DNA from: an uncultured Odoribacter sp.
GTDB lineage: Bacteria > Bacteroidota > Bacteroidia > Bacteroidales > Marinifilaceae
Length of the DNA: 6,954 nt
NCBI GenBank assembly: GCA_947176455.1
Contig: CAMWQQ010000078.1
Location: 1-6,954 of the forward strand
Reading direction: 5' to 3'
The position numbers and the translations under genes were made by a program. Below the pieces are notes generated by a model. That model saw nothing but the letters and a program-made list of their open reading frames with translations. It searched no databases and was not told the DNA's origin. This document shows, piece after piece, positions 1 through 6,954 of this stretch (position 1 is the first letter of the stretch; each line of letters starts with the position of its first letter).

Positions 1-750
1 GAACACGCCACCAAATACGTAGAAACCACCGGCGGTGGCATTCTGGTCGTAACGGAAGGCGTTTTCGGTATGGCAGGCGACCTGGGTAAATTGGACGAAA
101 TCACCGCGCTGAAATCGGAATTCGATTTTCGTCTGCTGGTGGATGACGCTCACGGTTTCGGAACCATGGGACCGACGGGTGCAGGTACCGGAGAACATTT
201 CGGCGTACAGGACAAAGTGGACCTTTACTTCGGAACATTCGCCAAGGCAATGGCTGGATTCGGAGCTTTCGTCGCCACCGACGAGGAAGTCTGCATGTCC
301 CTGCGTTACACCATGCGCTCGCAGATGTTTGCCAAATCACTGACCATGCCGATGGTCGAAGGGGCTATCAAACGTCTGGAAATGCTGAAAACCCAACCGG
401 AAAGACGTGAGAAACTTTGGAAAATCGCCCATGCGTTGCAAGAAGGCCTGAAAGCCGACGGCATGAACATCGGTATCACCAATTCCATGGTGACCCCGGT
501 ATACCTGTCCGGAAGCGTTGCCGAGGGTATGCAAGTGGTATTCGACCTCCGCGAGAACTACAACCTGTTCTGCTCTATCGTCGTTTACCCGGTTATCCCG
601 AAAGGTCAATTGTTGCTGCGCTTGATTCCGACCGCAGAACACACCATGGAGGACGTACACTATACCATCAATGCGTTCAAAAACGTGGCAGAAAAACTGG
701 CTCGTGGCGAATACAACAAAGAAATCCTGGTAGACGCCAGCAAGTTGTAA
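1..750 (+). CDS. PLP-dependent alpha-oxoamine synthase / class II aminotransferase family protein (5'-truncated by window edge)
   Basis: The reading frame is open from base 1 (EHATKYVETTGGG...) and ends with TAA at 748-750, so about 249 C-terminal residues are visible. Family members are usually near 400 residues, and the ATG at 70 is an internal Met, not the start. The fold-type I PLP signature is clear. A VDDAHGFG segment (about 139-162) carries the Asp that contacts the pyridine nitrogen and the following His. The GTFAKAMAGFGAF segment holds the Schiff-base Lys (AAG at 244-246). This arrangement is typical of enzymes that condense an amino acid with an acyl-CoA: 2-amino-3-ketobutyrate ligase, 8-amino-7-oxononanoate synthase and serine palmitoyltransferase. 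In Bacteroidales a serine palmitoyltransferase for sphingolipids is one possibility. The acyl-CoA specificity cannot be read from this fragment, so no symbol is given. It is cytosolic, converges on the hydrolase gene, and is followed by a strong terminator. Confidence 0.9.
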   Translation, partial: EHATKYVETTGGGILVVTEGVFGMAGDLGKLDEITALKSEFDFRLLVDDAHGFGTMGPTGAGTGEHFGVQDKVDLYFGTFAKAMAGFGAFVATDEEVCMSLRYTMRSQMFAKSLTMPMVEGAIKRLEMLKTQPERREKLWKIAHALQEGLKADGMNIGITNSMVTPVYLSGSVAEGMQVVFDLRENYNLFCSIVVYPVIPKGQLLLRLIPTAEHTMEDVHYTINAFKNVAEKLARGEYNKEILVDASKL

Positions 751-768
751 TCCCCGACTGCCTAAATA

Positions 769-804
769 AAAAAAAGAGTTGTTCAAATGAACGACTCTTT
801 TTTT
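769..804. terminator. Bidirectional Rho-independent terminator
   Basis: A 16-bp stem (769-784 with 789-804) has one T-G wobble and an AAAT loop at 785-788. The core is GAGTTGTTC/GAACGACTC, flanked by an A-run on the left and a T-run on the right, so either strand gives a hairpin followed by a U-tract. It lies 18 bp after the stop of the plus-strand aminotransferase and 13 bp beyond the stop of the minus-strand hydrolase, so it can end both convergent transcripts. Confidence 0.9.
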
Positions 805-817
805 ATGCAAACCGTTT

Positions 818-2593
818 TCAAAGTCCGTTAATCACTTCCCTTGCCTTGTTGACCATGTCGGCGGCAGGTTCTTCCGCAAGGCGTTTGATGTCAAACATTT
901 TCAGCGTTTCATTCAACAGTTCCAGTTTTTCCGGCTGGTCCCTCAACTCCTCCTTCAATATCCGAACCTTCTCATAATCCTGGATACCTTCCACCAAACG
1001 TTCAAAACGAACGGAGGAACGTCCTCCCGGATAAACCTGATAGCAGTCGCCGGCACCAAATGCCCGAAAACGGGAATCCCGCAACGGGTCTTTCACCCAA
1101 CTATTGAACGCCCAGCGCAAATAACCGTCAAAGTCGGCAGCAGCAGCATACCAGCCATGCCAAGTGGCTTCGGCAGGTGGTGAAAAGGTAAACAGATTCG
1201 GATAGGCTTCGGAGCAGCAGGTGTACACCGTACTCCTCTTGCCAAAGGCTCGTCGCTCAGCCAGCACTTCTTTGGGGAAAGCCTGACCGGAAGCGATACT
1301 ATAGTCCACAATCTCCCGCTCTATCGGCTCGTGATAATTGCCAGCCAAAGCGACTCGGAAATCCGGATCTGCCTCCCGAATCAAAGCCATGGCACGCTGC
1401 ATCTGGTCCATCGGACGCTCATCCATGGCAATCGTCGTAATGTCAAACCACCCCTTGGTTTTCAGGTGCTTGGCAAAATCCACCAAAAAAGGATACCAGA
1501 AATCACGGTACTCCGGCGAACCAACCTGGGCATCCACGAATTTCATCCCGTCGGATGCCTGGTCATAGTAGCGGAACGACAATTTCCAGGGTATCATGGA
1601 ATAACAGTTAATCTCCCGATTGATGCCCATAGACATCGCAAACTCCACCCACTTGTCGAATACGGCATAATCGTATGCCCAGCTTCCGTCTATCTTTTTC
1701 ACTCGCATCACCATGGACTCGAAAGGGTCCTCCGTCTGTCCGCCCCAAGGCTGGTGCATAATGGAAGCGGTGATACACTTCTGTCCGGCATCGGCAAGCT
1801 GTTTCATCAGCGGACGCATGGCATCGAAATGCGCATCGCTCCATAAAGGCACCTGATAATAACGTGCCACGGCATACGGATTTTGCCACAAATCCAACCA
1901 GAACGCCCATTTCTCAGGGGCAGGCAAAAGCCGTTCGCTCACCGTCAGTTCAATGTCCAGGGGAGCAAATTTGCCCTCCCTGCATTTAAAGTTCAGGCGT
2001 CCCCGGTACACACCGCTCTTCATCTCGGCAGGCGTCCAGATATTCACCCACACCGGTTGCGTATGTCGCGCCTCGATGTCATGCAATGCCTTCACGTCCA
2101 GAACATCCGCCACGACCGAGGAATCGAACACCGTATGGTCCGGACGGTAACCGCACGCTCCGCGCTTGTCCTTATTCAGTTCATCGGTCATGACATACCG
2201 GACAAAATGCGTCCGGATAGCCGAAGCCGGAATGACATTGCCTCCCGGACCTTTCAGGTCGGTGACCTCTATGGCAACCTCCTTGCAATCCCGGGTCGTC
2301 CAAAGCAAAGCCAGCGCATTGATGCGTTCCCCTCTCCACACCTTGCCTTTCCACGTCCGGTTCTTCACATCCACGTCCGGCACATTCGTCTTGCTGTAAC
2401 GCACGTCCGTCGAACCCCAGGCACTATAATAAGGACGTTTGCAAAGCATCCATTTCGACTCGTCAATCGGCTTGGTGTCCGTCAACTCTTCAAAATCCCG
2501 GCAAAAATCATACTCCTGCGCCTGCACGATGCCACTAAAAGCACAGCACAGCCCGGCAAGCCAAACATATTTTCTTATCCTATTCATAATCAT
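818..2593 (-). CDS. Secreted GH123-like / DUF4091 glycoside hydrolase
   Basis: This 591-residue protein has an N-terminal signal peptide: basic NRIRK, a hydrophobic core at about residues 9-22, and VQA before Q26 as a probable signal peptidase I site. The two cysteines at 16-17 do not fit a lipobox. Residues about 27-220 look like the N-terminal beta-rich domain of this family. From about 225 a (beta/alpha)-barrel-like catalytic part follows. An adjacent Asp-Glu pair, D391-E392 in TIAMDERPMD, matches the pair used in GH123 for substrate-assisted hydrolysis of N-acetylgalactosaminides. The C-terminal part (FTFSPPAEATWHGWYAA, RWAFNSW, YPGGRSSVRFERLVEGIQDYEK; about 468-542) is the DUF4091 signature. 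The substrate is inferred only from the family: probably a GalNAc-containing host or dietary glycan in the periplasm or at the cell surface. A second in-frame ATG (2585-2587) is an alternative start and changes only two residues. No SusC/SusD or sulfatase partner is visible. It lies 80 bp downstream of queA on the same strand. Confidence 0.85.
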   Translation of the reverse strand: MIMNRIRKYVWLAGLCCAFSGIVQAQEYDFCRDFEELTDTKPIDESKWMLCKRPYYSAWGSTDVRYSKTNVPDVDVKNRTWKGKVWRGERINALALLWTTRDCKEVAIEVTDLKGPGGNVIPASAIRTHFVRYVMTDELNKDKRGACGYRPDHTVFDSSVVADVLDVKALHDIEARHTQPVWVNIWTPAEMKSGVYRGRLNFKCREGKFAPLDIELTVSERLLPAPEKWAFWLDLWQNPYAVARYYQVPLWSDAHFDAMRPLMKQLADAGQKCITASIMHQPWGGQTEDPFESMVMRVKKIDGSWAYDYAVFDKWVEFAMSMGINREINCYSMIPWKLSFRYYDQASDGMKFVDAQVGSPEYRDFWYPFLVDFAKHLKTKGWFDITTIAMDERPMDQMQRAMALIREADPDFRVALAGNYHEPIEREIVDYSIASGQAFPKEVLAERRAFGKRSTVYTCCSEAYPNLFTFSPPAEATWHGWYAAAADFDGYLRWAFNSWVKDPLRDSRFRAFGAGDCYQVYPGGRSSVRFERLVEGIQDYEKVRILKEELRDQPEKLELLNETLKMFDIKRLAEEPAADMVNKAREVINGL

Positions 2594-2615
2594 TTTTATA
2601 AGTATATATACAACA

Positions 2616-2651
2616 ACAGGTTACAGATTCATTTCTCCATCCGTAACCTGT
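2616..2651. repeat. Perfect 9-bp inverted repeat between queA and the hydrolase gene
   Basis: ACAGGTTAC at 2616-2624 is matched by GTAACCTGT at 2643-2651, with an 18-base spacer. It lies 22 bp past the queA stop and 22 bp before the hydrolase start. On the minus strand it is followed by TGTTGTATATATAC rather than a solid U-tract, so it is at best a weak intrinsic terminator for queA. It could equally be an operator or a 5' UTR hairpin for the hydrolase. No convincing TAnnTTTG promoter was found in this 80 bp gap. Confidence 0.5.
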
Positions 2652-2673
2652 CCTTGTCTTGTCTGATTTTCCA

Positions 2674-3723
2674 TCATAAAATCAACATGGCGTCTCCGTA
2701 AGGACCGAACTGGTACTTCTCTTTTACCGCCACGTCGTAAGCCTTCATCACCTGTTCGTAACCTCCAAAGGCGGCCACCATCATCAGCAAAGTGGAATAA
2801 GGCAGGTGGAAATTGGATACGAAAGCATCCGGCATACTGAACTCATAGGGAGGGAAAATAAATTTGTTCGTCCAACCCTCATATTCCGCAAGCCTTCCCT
2901 TGGTGGTCACGCAACTCTCCAGGGTTCTCACCACCGTCGTACCGACAGCACAAATCTTATGCTTCTCGTCCTTGGCGGCATTCACAATCTTCACCGTCTC
3001 CGGCTCCACGATAATCTGCTCGGAGTCCATCTTATGCTTGGTCAGGTCTTCCACATCCACTTCCCGGAAATTGCCCAGTCCGACGTGCAACGTAACGTAA
3101 GCGAAGTCGATTCCCTTGATTTCCATCCGTTTCATCAACTCCCGGCTGAAATGCAATCCGGCAGTCGGTGCCGCCACCGCCCCTTCGTGCCTGGCGAAAA
3201 TGGTCTGATAACGCTCCTCATCCTCCGGTTCCACTTTCCGGGTAATGCTCCGAGGCAGCGGTGTCTCTCCCAATCCATACAACAGTTTCTTGAACTCGTC
3301 ATAGTCCCCGTCATACAAGAAACGCAAGGTTCGTCCCCGGGAAGTCGTATTGTCAATCACCTCAGCCACCAGACTGTCGTCCTCTCCGAAATACAGTTTG
3401 TTGCCAATCCGGATTTTCCGGGCAGGGTCGACCAGCACATCCCAAATCCGCAACTCCCGGTTCAGTTCCCGCAACAAAAACACCTCAATCTCGGCTCCGG
3501 TCTTTTCCTTGTTGCCGTAAAGACGGGCAGGGAACACTTTCGTATCATTGAATACGAAAACATCCTTCTCGTCAAAATAAGAGATAATATCCTTGAAAAC
3601 CTTATGCTCGATTTCCCCTGTCTTCCGATTCAGCACCATCAAACGACATTCGTCCCGGTTGTCGGACGGGTGCTGAGCAATCAGCTCAGGAGGCAATTTA
3701 TACCTGAACTTGGATAATTTCAT
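2674..3723 (-). CDS. queA: S-adenosylmethionine:tRNA ribosyltransferase-isomerase
   Basis: QueA transfers and isomerises the ribosyl moiety of AdoMet onto 7-aminomethyl-7-deazaguanine at the wobble position of GUN-anticodon tRNAs, giving epoxyqueuosine in the cytosol. The 349-residue product has the full family length. Visible family blocks are [12 protein letters not shown] (8-19), [11 protein letters not shown] (23-33), [13 protein letters not shown] (58-70), [13 protein letters not shown] (180-192), [10 protein letters not shown] (210-219), [12 protein letters not shown] (259-270), [11 protein letters not shown] (285-295), [19 protein letters not shown] (303-321) and the C-terminal YGDAMLIL. 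The usual FSYGDAM is GPYGDAM here, which I recall as common in Bacteroidales QueA. The start is ATG at 3721-3723, with a candidate promoter just upstream. A 116 bp gap separates it from truB, so it may be transcribed both by read-through and from its own promoter. Confidence 0.97.
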   Translation of the reverse strand: MKLSKFRYKLPPELIAQHPSDNRDECRLMVLNRKTGEIEHKVFKDIISYFDEKDVFVFNDTKVFPARLYGNKEKTGAEIEVFLLRELNRELRIWDVLVDPARKIRIGNKLYFGEDDSLVAEVIDNTTSRGRTLRFLYDGDYDEFKKLLYGLGETPLPRSITRKVEPEDEERYQTIFARHEGAVAAPTAGLHFSRELMKRMEIKGIDFAYVTLHVGLGNFREVDVEDLTKHKMDSEQIIVEPETVKIVNAAKDEKHKICAVGTTVVRTLESCVTTKGRLAEYEGWTNKFIFPPYEFSMPDAFVSNFHLPYSTLLMMVAAFGGYEQVMKAYDVAVKEKYQFGPYGDAMLIL

Positions 3724-3749
3724 TTCCGTATCGTATTAGAAAAACAATT

Positions 3750-3781
3750 CAAATTTTAACCTAAAAACTTATGCCAACAAA
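3750..3781 (-). promoter_or_regulatory. Candidate Bacteroidota-type promoter for queA
   Basis: On the minus strand a TTTG (-33 type, complement of 3778-3781) is followed after 20 bases by AAAATTTG (complement of 3750-3757). The latter differs from the TAnnTTTG -7 consensus at its first base. The start of transcription would fall around 3743, leaving a leader of about 20 bases before the queA ATG. The spacing is right for a primary sigma factor promoter, but the region is AT-rich and a chance match is possible. Confidence 0.45.
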
Positions 3782-3793
3782 AGAAAGGAATAC

Positions 3794-3810
3794 TTCCGCC
3801 AAGCGTGGAA
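3794..3810 (-). terminator. Weak hairpin downstream of truB, possible attenuator
   Basis: TTCCGC (3794-3799) can pair with GTGGAA (3805-3810), with one G-T wobble and a 5-base loop. On the minus strand it is followed by a pyrimidine-rich GTATTCCTTTCTTTT stretch. It lies 30 bp beyond the truB stop and before the queA promoter candidate. The 6-bp stem and interrupted U-tract make partial termination more plausible than full termination. Confidence 0.25.
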
Positions 3811-3839
3811 ATATCCCAATTTCATAAAAACGGTGCAAT

Positions 3840-4547
3840 TTATGATTTTGTTTGCAGAAATGCAACCAAATCCTCCATTTTCTGCGCATCGTCCACCCGA
3901 AATGTTCCGCTACCGATGCGTCGCAAGCCGGACAGATAAGCACCGCTACCGCAAGCCTTCCCGATATCATGCGCCAACGAACGGATGTAAGTCCCCTTGC
4001 TACAGACGATGCGCAAACGGACCTCCGGTAGCGCCAGCTCTTCGATTTCAAGTGTTTTCACCACCACCTCACGGACGGGCATTTCCACCTCGCTCCCCTT
4101 CCGGGCTTTTTTATAAGCCCGGTCACCATTGACACGAATGGCGGAATACACGGGAGGCACCTGCCGAATCTCGCCACGGAACTGCCCCAACACTTTCTCC
4201 AGATAAGGCAAATCAATGTGGGCGTACGGGAAATTCCCTTCCGGCTCGGTTTCCAAATCATAAGAGGGAGTTATCGCACCAAAATGCACCGTAGCCACGT
4301 ATTCTTTCTCTTCCGCCATATAACTCTCAATCCGTTTCGTCCATTTGCCGGTACATACGATAACCAGCCCTGTCGCCAACGGGTCTAGCGTTCCGGCATG
4401 CCCCACCTTGATTTTGCCACAGACAGGCTTCAGGCACCAACGGATTTTATTCACCACGTCAAAGGAGGTCCATTTCAGTGGCTTGTCCACCAAAATCAGA
4501 GCCCCCTCGTGAAAGTTACCCTCCTCCTGATAAACGATTCTGCCCAC
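3840..4547 (-). CDS. truB: tRNA pseudouridine(55) synthase
   Basis: TruB converts U55 in the T-loop of elongator tRNAs to pseudouridine. The 235-residue product shows the motif II block GHAGTLDPLATG (residues 49-60) with catalytic Asp55, the conserved KEY (81-83), PPVYSAIRVNG.RAY (131-145) and CSKGTYIRSLAHDIG (182-196). It ends soon after the catalytic domain and lacks the C-terminal PUA-like extension found in longer homologues; short forms are usual in this phylum as far as I recall. The start is taken as GTG at 4545-4547, because there is no in-frame ATG between the uppP stop and the conserved ALILVDKPLKWTSFDVVNK block. This leaves about 14 residues before that block. The codons for residues 7-10 contain an AGGAGGAGGG purine run resembling a Shine-Dalgarno site, but no good start codon lies at the right distance after it. 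It begins 12 bp after uppP and is surely co-transcribed with it. Confidence 0.95.
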   Translation of the reverse strand: MGRIVYQEEGNFHEGALILVDKPLKWTSFDVVNKIRWCLKPVCGKIKVGHAGTLDPLATGLVIVCTGKWTKRIESYMAEEKEYVATVHFGAITPSYDLETEPEGNFPYAHIDLPYLEKVLGQFRGEIRQVPPVYSAIRVNGDRAYKKARKGSEVEMPVREVVVKTLEIEELALPEVRLRIVCSKGTYIRSLAHDIGKACGSGAYLSGLRRIGSGTFRVDDAQKMEDLVAFLQTKS

Positions 4548-4559
4548 CTTTGTCGTACA

Positions 4560-5357
4560 CTAAATCAAACAATACGCCAGCACACCGATGCCCGCCACCA
4601 AACAATACAAGGCGAACCAGATGAGTTTTCCGCGTCGCACCAAGTTCAGCATCCAACTGCAAGCCAGGTATCCGGACACGAACGCCGCCACGAAACCGAC
4701 CAGCAATGAAATCACCGGCACGGAAGCCGTCGCCACTTCACCCGTCAAAATGTCTTTCGCTTCCAGCAAGGCTTCTCCCAATATCGGCACCAATACCATC
4801 AGAAAAGAAAATTTGGCAACCTGTTCCTTGTTGTCCCCCAACAGGATGCCCGTCGCAATCGTCGAACCGGAGCGGGACAGACCCGGCAACACGGCACACG
4901 CCTGCGCCACACCGATAACCAGGGCGTCCACGAATGAAATGCGGGTTTTCAACCGGGGCTTCGCATAATAGGCAAACGCCAGCAATCCGGCGGTCAGCAA
5001 AAGGCAAACGCCGACGACACCCAAACCTTCACCGAAAATCCGCTCCACCTGCTCTTTGAAACAAAAGCCGACAATCGCCACCGGTATCATGGACACCCCG
5101 ATTTTCAATACATATTGCATTTCATCGTTCCAACGGAATTTGAAGAAACCGCACAACAATTCACCGATTTCCTTGCGCAATACGACCAACGTACTGCACA
5201 CAGTAGCCGCGTGCACCACAATCTCAAACGTCAAATCCTTCGTGATTTCTACCCCGAGAATCTCTTTGAAAATTTGCAAATGCCCGGAACTGCTCACGGG
5301 CAAAAATTCTGTCAGTCCCTGAACCACTCCAAGGACCAAAGCCTCCAGCCAATCCAT
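4560..5357 (-). CDS. uppP: Undecaprenyl-diphosphatase (BacA family)
   Basis: UppP dephosphorylates undecaprenyl pyrophosphate to the monophosphate carrier used for peptidoglycan and surface glycans, and overproduction gives bacitracin resistance. The 265-residue protein has the family's length and is almost wholly hydrophobic, with about eight membrane segments. Both signature regions are intact. The first is the (E/Q)xxxE motif as Q13-GLT-E17, continuing into FLPVSSSGH (18-26). The second is the PGLSRSGST box (158-166) with its Ser and Arg. It starts at ATG 5355-5357, 5 bp after the DUF3098 stop, and ends with TAG 12 bp before truB, which indicates tight translational coupling. The active site faces the periplasmic side of the membrane in characterised homologues. 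Confidence 0.97.
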   Translation of the reverse strand: MDWLEALVLGVVQGLTEFLPVSSSGHLQIFKEILGVEITKDLTFEIVVHAATVCSTLVVLRKEIGELLCGFFKFRWNDEMQYVLKIGVSMIPVAIVGFCFKEQVERIFGEGLGVVGVCLLLTAGLLAFAYYAKPRLKTRISFVDALVIGVAQACAVLPGLSRSGSTIATGILLGDNKEQVAKFSFLMVLVPILGEALLEAKDILTGEVATASVPVISLLVGFVAAFVSGYLACSWMLNLVRRGKLIWFALYCLVAGIGVLAYCLI

Positions 5358-5362
5358 AACGC

Positions 5363-5632
5363 TTAATTCTCTTCCTCCTGTTTCGGTTTACGCATAATGG
5401 CCCAGAAAATAAAGCCGAAACCTCCCAGCACCACAATGGGAGCCAGCGTAATCCGCCGAAAACTGAAAATATCGTAATTAAACTCATCCGGGTTGTTGCT
5501 TCCTCCCCCCATCATCAAGATGAACCCCAACACCACGATGCCGAAACCAATCAGAATCATCTTGTAACTGCTAACGGGAATAGGGAAACCTATTTTTTCC
5601 CCCGGAGTCTTTGGATTATTCTTTACTGCCAT
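5363..5632 (-). CDS. DUF3098 small membrane protein
   Basis: This 89-residue protein has two predicted membrane helices at about residues 23-42 and 61-80. The [22 protein letters not shown] block (51-72) is characteristic of DUF3098. The N-terminal tail is short and hydrophilic, and the C-terminus is charged (RKPKQEEEN), so both ends are probably cytoplasmic. The family is restricted mostly to Bacteroidota and has no assigned function to my knowledge. Its position between ftsX and uppP, with 45 bp and 5 bp gaps, suggests a role in envelope assembly or division. That is guilt by association only. Confidence 0.88.
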   Translation of the reverse strand: MAVKNNPKTPGEKIGFPIPVSSYKMILIGFGIVVLGFILMMGGGSNNPDEFNYDIFSFRRITLAPIVVLGGFGFIFWAIMRKPKQEEEN

Positions 5633-5677
5633 ATCCTATCGTTTTAGATTATACTATTTTCTATCCCTGCGGATCAA

Positions 5678-6541
5678 TTAATTATACAATTCGTTCATAT
5701 CCTTGTTCAGATACCTTGCCACCGACAACCAGGAAGACAAGAAAGACAGCAGGATGCCACAAGCCACGACAAAAACCACCATTTCAATCAACAACTCCTT
5801 GTTCATTAAATCCACCACTCCGCCCACCTCTTTCTGCAAGAAATAAATGGCTGTCAGCAAAATCAAATTGGCAAACATACTGCCAAAGAAACCGAACCAA
5901 ACGCTGTTCTGGATAAACGGCTTACTGATAAAAAAAGGTTTTGCCCCCACCAGCTGCATCGTCTTAATCAAAAAACGCTGCGAGTAAACAGCCAGATGTA
6001 TCGTGTTTCGTATCAACGTAAAAGATATCAGCATCAGAGCCGCTCCGGCTATCAATAAAATAACACTGATGCGACGGACGTTCTCGTTAACCATGTGTAC
6101 CAGCGATTTCTGGTAGGAAACCTCTTGCACCAGTTCATTTTTCAGCAAACTTTTCTCAATCAGCGCCAGCGAGTCATTGTTGGCATACGCCGGATTCAAC
6201 TTGATTTCCACCGAAGGCAACAACGGATTATACCCCAGCACCTCTTCAAAATCCTCTCCCAACACCTGCTTAAACTCCTTGGCGGCATTCTCCTTGCTCA
6301 CAAAGACGGAAGAAGCAACAAAAGGCTTGGTCTCCAGGATTTTCTGCATCTTTTTTATTTCAGCCTCGTTCACATTATCCTTTACGATAATGGAGAAACC
6401 GATGTTCTGTTTCACGTGGTCGGACACCTGTCTGGCATTTAATAAGATAAACGCCAGAATACCGACCACCACCAGCACCAACGCGATACTCAGCGTAGAC
6501 ACCAGATACGAACCTGCAACTCTCTTTTTTATTCCTTTCAT
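5678..6541 (-). CDS. ftsX: Cell division protein FtsX (permease-like)
   Basis: FtsX is the membrane partner of the ATPase FtsE. The complex regulates peptidoglycan hydrolases at the septum or sidewall. The 287-residue protein shows the typical four-helix plan: helix 1 at about 12-34, a periplasmic domain at about 35-155, and helices at about 157-177, 212-234 and 252-275. The NTIHLAVYSQRFLIKTMQLVGA block (179-200) is the conserved cytoplasmic loop that contacts FtsE. The N-terminus is basic (MKGIKKR). The start is ATG at 6539-6541, and a TATATTTG -7 element lies about 100 bp upstream, so ftsX is probably the first gene of the minus-strand block. No ftsE is adjacent in the window. Confidence 0.95.
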   Translation of the reverse strand: MKGIKKRVAGSYLVSTLSIALVLVVVGILAFILLNARQVSDHVKQNIGFSIIVKDNVNEAEIKKMQKILETKPFVASSVFVSKENAAKEFKQVLGEDFEEVLGYNPLLPSVEIKLNPAYANNDSLALIEKSLLKNELVQEVSYQKSLVHMVNENVRRISVILLIAGAALMLISFTLIRNTIHLAVYSQRFLIKTMQLVGAKPFFISKPFIQNSVWFGFFGSMFANLILLTAIYFLQKEVGGVVDLMNKELLIEMVVFVVACGILLSFLSSWLSVARYLNKDMNELYN

Positions 6542-6641
6542 CTTAAACTTCGTTCAAGTAAACCTTAATCCTTATCGTTTCCCCTCCCAGAGAACACCCT
6601 ACCCGGAAACATCAGTGCTCTTTCCCCATTCAAACAAACGA

Positions 6642-6649
6642 CAAATATA
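6642..6649 (-). promoter_or_regulatory. Candidate -7 element of the ftsX promoter
   Basis: The minus strand reads TATATTTG, a full match to the Bacteroidota TAnnTTTG -7 consensus. Transcription would start near 6635, giving a leader of about 95 bases before ftsX. The nearest minus-strand TTTG (complement of 6676-6679) is 26 bases away, longer than the usual 19-21, so the -33 element is weak or absent. This promoter is divergent from, and close to, that of the tRNA. Confidence 0.55.
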
Positions 6650-6681
6650 GCAATTATTATCCAATTATTTTTTATCAAATG

Positions 6682-6713
6682 TTTGTAAAAAATAAAAAAC
6701 GCCTTATATTTGC
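6682..6713 (+). promoter_or_regulatory. Bacteroidota-type promoter of the tRNA-Gly transcript
   Basis: TTTG at 6682-6685 is followed after 19 bases by TATATTTG at 6705-6712 and a C at 6713. Both elements match the primary sigma factor consensus (TTTG, 19-21 bases, TAnnTTTGY). The expected start site is near 6718-6721, so the primary transcript has a leader of about 160 bases before the mature tRNA at 6879. That leader contains both truncated tRNA copies. Confidence 0.8.
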
Positions 6714-6745
6714 ATCCGCCAAAGAAATCAGGAGTTCTTTCGTAC

Positions 6746-6763
6746 GCGAAAATAGCTTTGGTA
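6746..6763 (+). pseudogene. Short tRNA-Gly 5' remnant (copy A)
   Basis: Bases 6746-6757 are identical to the first 12 bases of the tRNA-Gly gene. The following TTGGTA matches its D-loop after loss of CAG. The alternative reading is that TTGGTA belongs to a 13-base tail at 6758-6770 that recurs with one mismatch at 6813-6825. It cannot form a tRNA. Confidence 0.7.
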
Positions 6764-6774
6764 ATAAACAAAAT

Positions 6775-6810
<36 letters not shown>

Positions 6811-6828
6811 CCTTGGTCATAAACACAT

Positions 6829-6843
6829 CCGACCTTGGCAAGG
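6829..6843 (-). repeat. 15-nt inverted copy of the tRNA-Gly anticodon arm
   Basis: The 15 bases are the exact reverse complement of 6908-6922, the anticodon loop and 3' stem of the downstream tRNA. The anticodon arm is itself almost palindromic (8-bp arms around C6913). The same bases therefore also match it directly in 13 of 14 positions (6830-6843), with GGC in place of GCC. In RNA, 6837-6843 can also pair with 6804-6810 in copy B. Confidence 0.75.
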
Positions 6844-6878
6844 AAATGAAGGGAAGCAGAGAAAGGAAACACTATAAC

Positions 6879-6951
<73 letters not shown>

Positions 6952-6954
6952 CTC

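Noticed and set aside
337..810. Minus-strand open frame of 157 codons opposite the aminotransferase
   Set aside because: It runs through the terminator hairpin and is antisense to conserved PLP-enzyme sequence.
2536..2555. Lipoprotein signal (LAGLCC) at the hydrolase N-terminus
   Set aside because: Leu or Cys at the position before the candidate cysteines does not fit a lipobox, and a better signal peptidase I site (VQA before Q26) follows.
1883..2701. Plus-strand open frame of 272 codons across the 5' part of the hydrolase gene
   Set aside because: It is antisense to a gene with a signal peptide and clear family motifs. Its translation is rich in Arg, His and Pro with no recognisable domain, as expected of a shadow frame.
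2806..3717. Plus-strand open frame of 303 codons opposite queA
   Set aside because: It is almost entirely antisense to a fully conserved queA, and the product has no family resemblance.
3724..3839. preQ1 riboswitch upstream of queA
   Set aside because: The gap shows no convincing preQ1 aptamer hairpin with an A-rich tail, and the predicted leader from the candidate promoter is only about 20 bases.

Overview
The window looks like chromosomal DNA of a member of the Bacteroidota, most likely order Bacteroidales. The evidence is the protein families (a DUF3098 protein between ftsX and uppP, and a QueA with the Bacteroidales-type sequence), the TAnnTTTG-type promoters, and the general lack of Shine-Dalgarno motifs before genes. 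A genus cannot be assigned safely from sequence reading alone.

Layout, left to right. (1) Positions 1-750 (+) hold the C-terminal two thirds of a PLP-dependent alpha-oxoamine synthase/aminotransferase whose start lies outside the window. (2) A strong hairpin at 769-804 separates it from the convergent gene and probably terminates transcription in both directions. (3) Positions 818-2593 (-) encode a secreted GH123/DUF4091-type glycoside hydrolase with an adjacent Asp-Glu pair. (4) A minus-strand housekeeping block follows, in transcription order ftsX (6541-5678), DUF3098 membrane protein (5632-5363), uppP (5357-4560), truB (4547-3840) and queA (3723-2674). The hydrolase lies directly downstream of queA on the same strand. 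(5) Divergent from ftsX, a Bacteroidota-type promoter drives a plus-strand tRNA-Gly(GCC) at 6879-6951.

How the genes work together: ftsX (division and envelope regulation), the small DUF3098 protein and uppP (lipid carrier recycling for peptidoglycan) form an envelope group. truB and queA modify tRNA (psi55 and queuosine). The uppP-DUF3098 gap is 5 bp and the uppP-truB gap is 12 bp, so co-transcription is likely there. queA has its own candidate promoter in a 116 bp gap. The hydrolase is a glycan-degrading accessory gene at the end of the block.

The most unusual part is the leader of the tRNA-Gly gene. Between its promoter and the mature tRNA lie two truncated copies of the tRNA 5' part: an 18-nt remnant at 6746-6763 and an exact 36-nt 5' half at 6775-6810 that stops at the third anticodon base. 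A 15-nt exact reverse complement of the anticodon arm lies at 6829-6843. This may be a scar of recombination at the palindromic anticodon arm, a decayed tandem tRNA gene, or a structured leader that can interact with the tRNA. The remaining genes look intact and ordinary.
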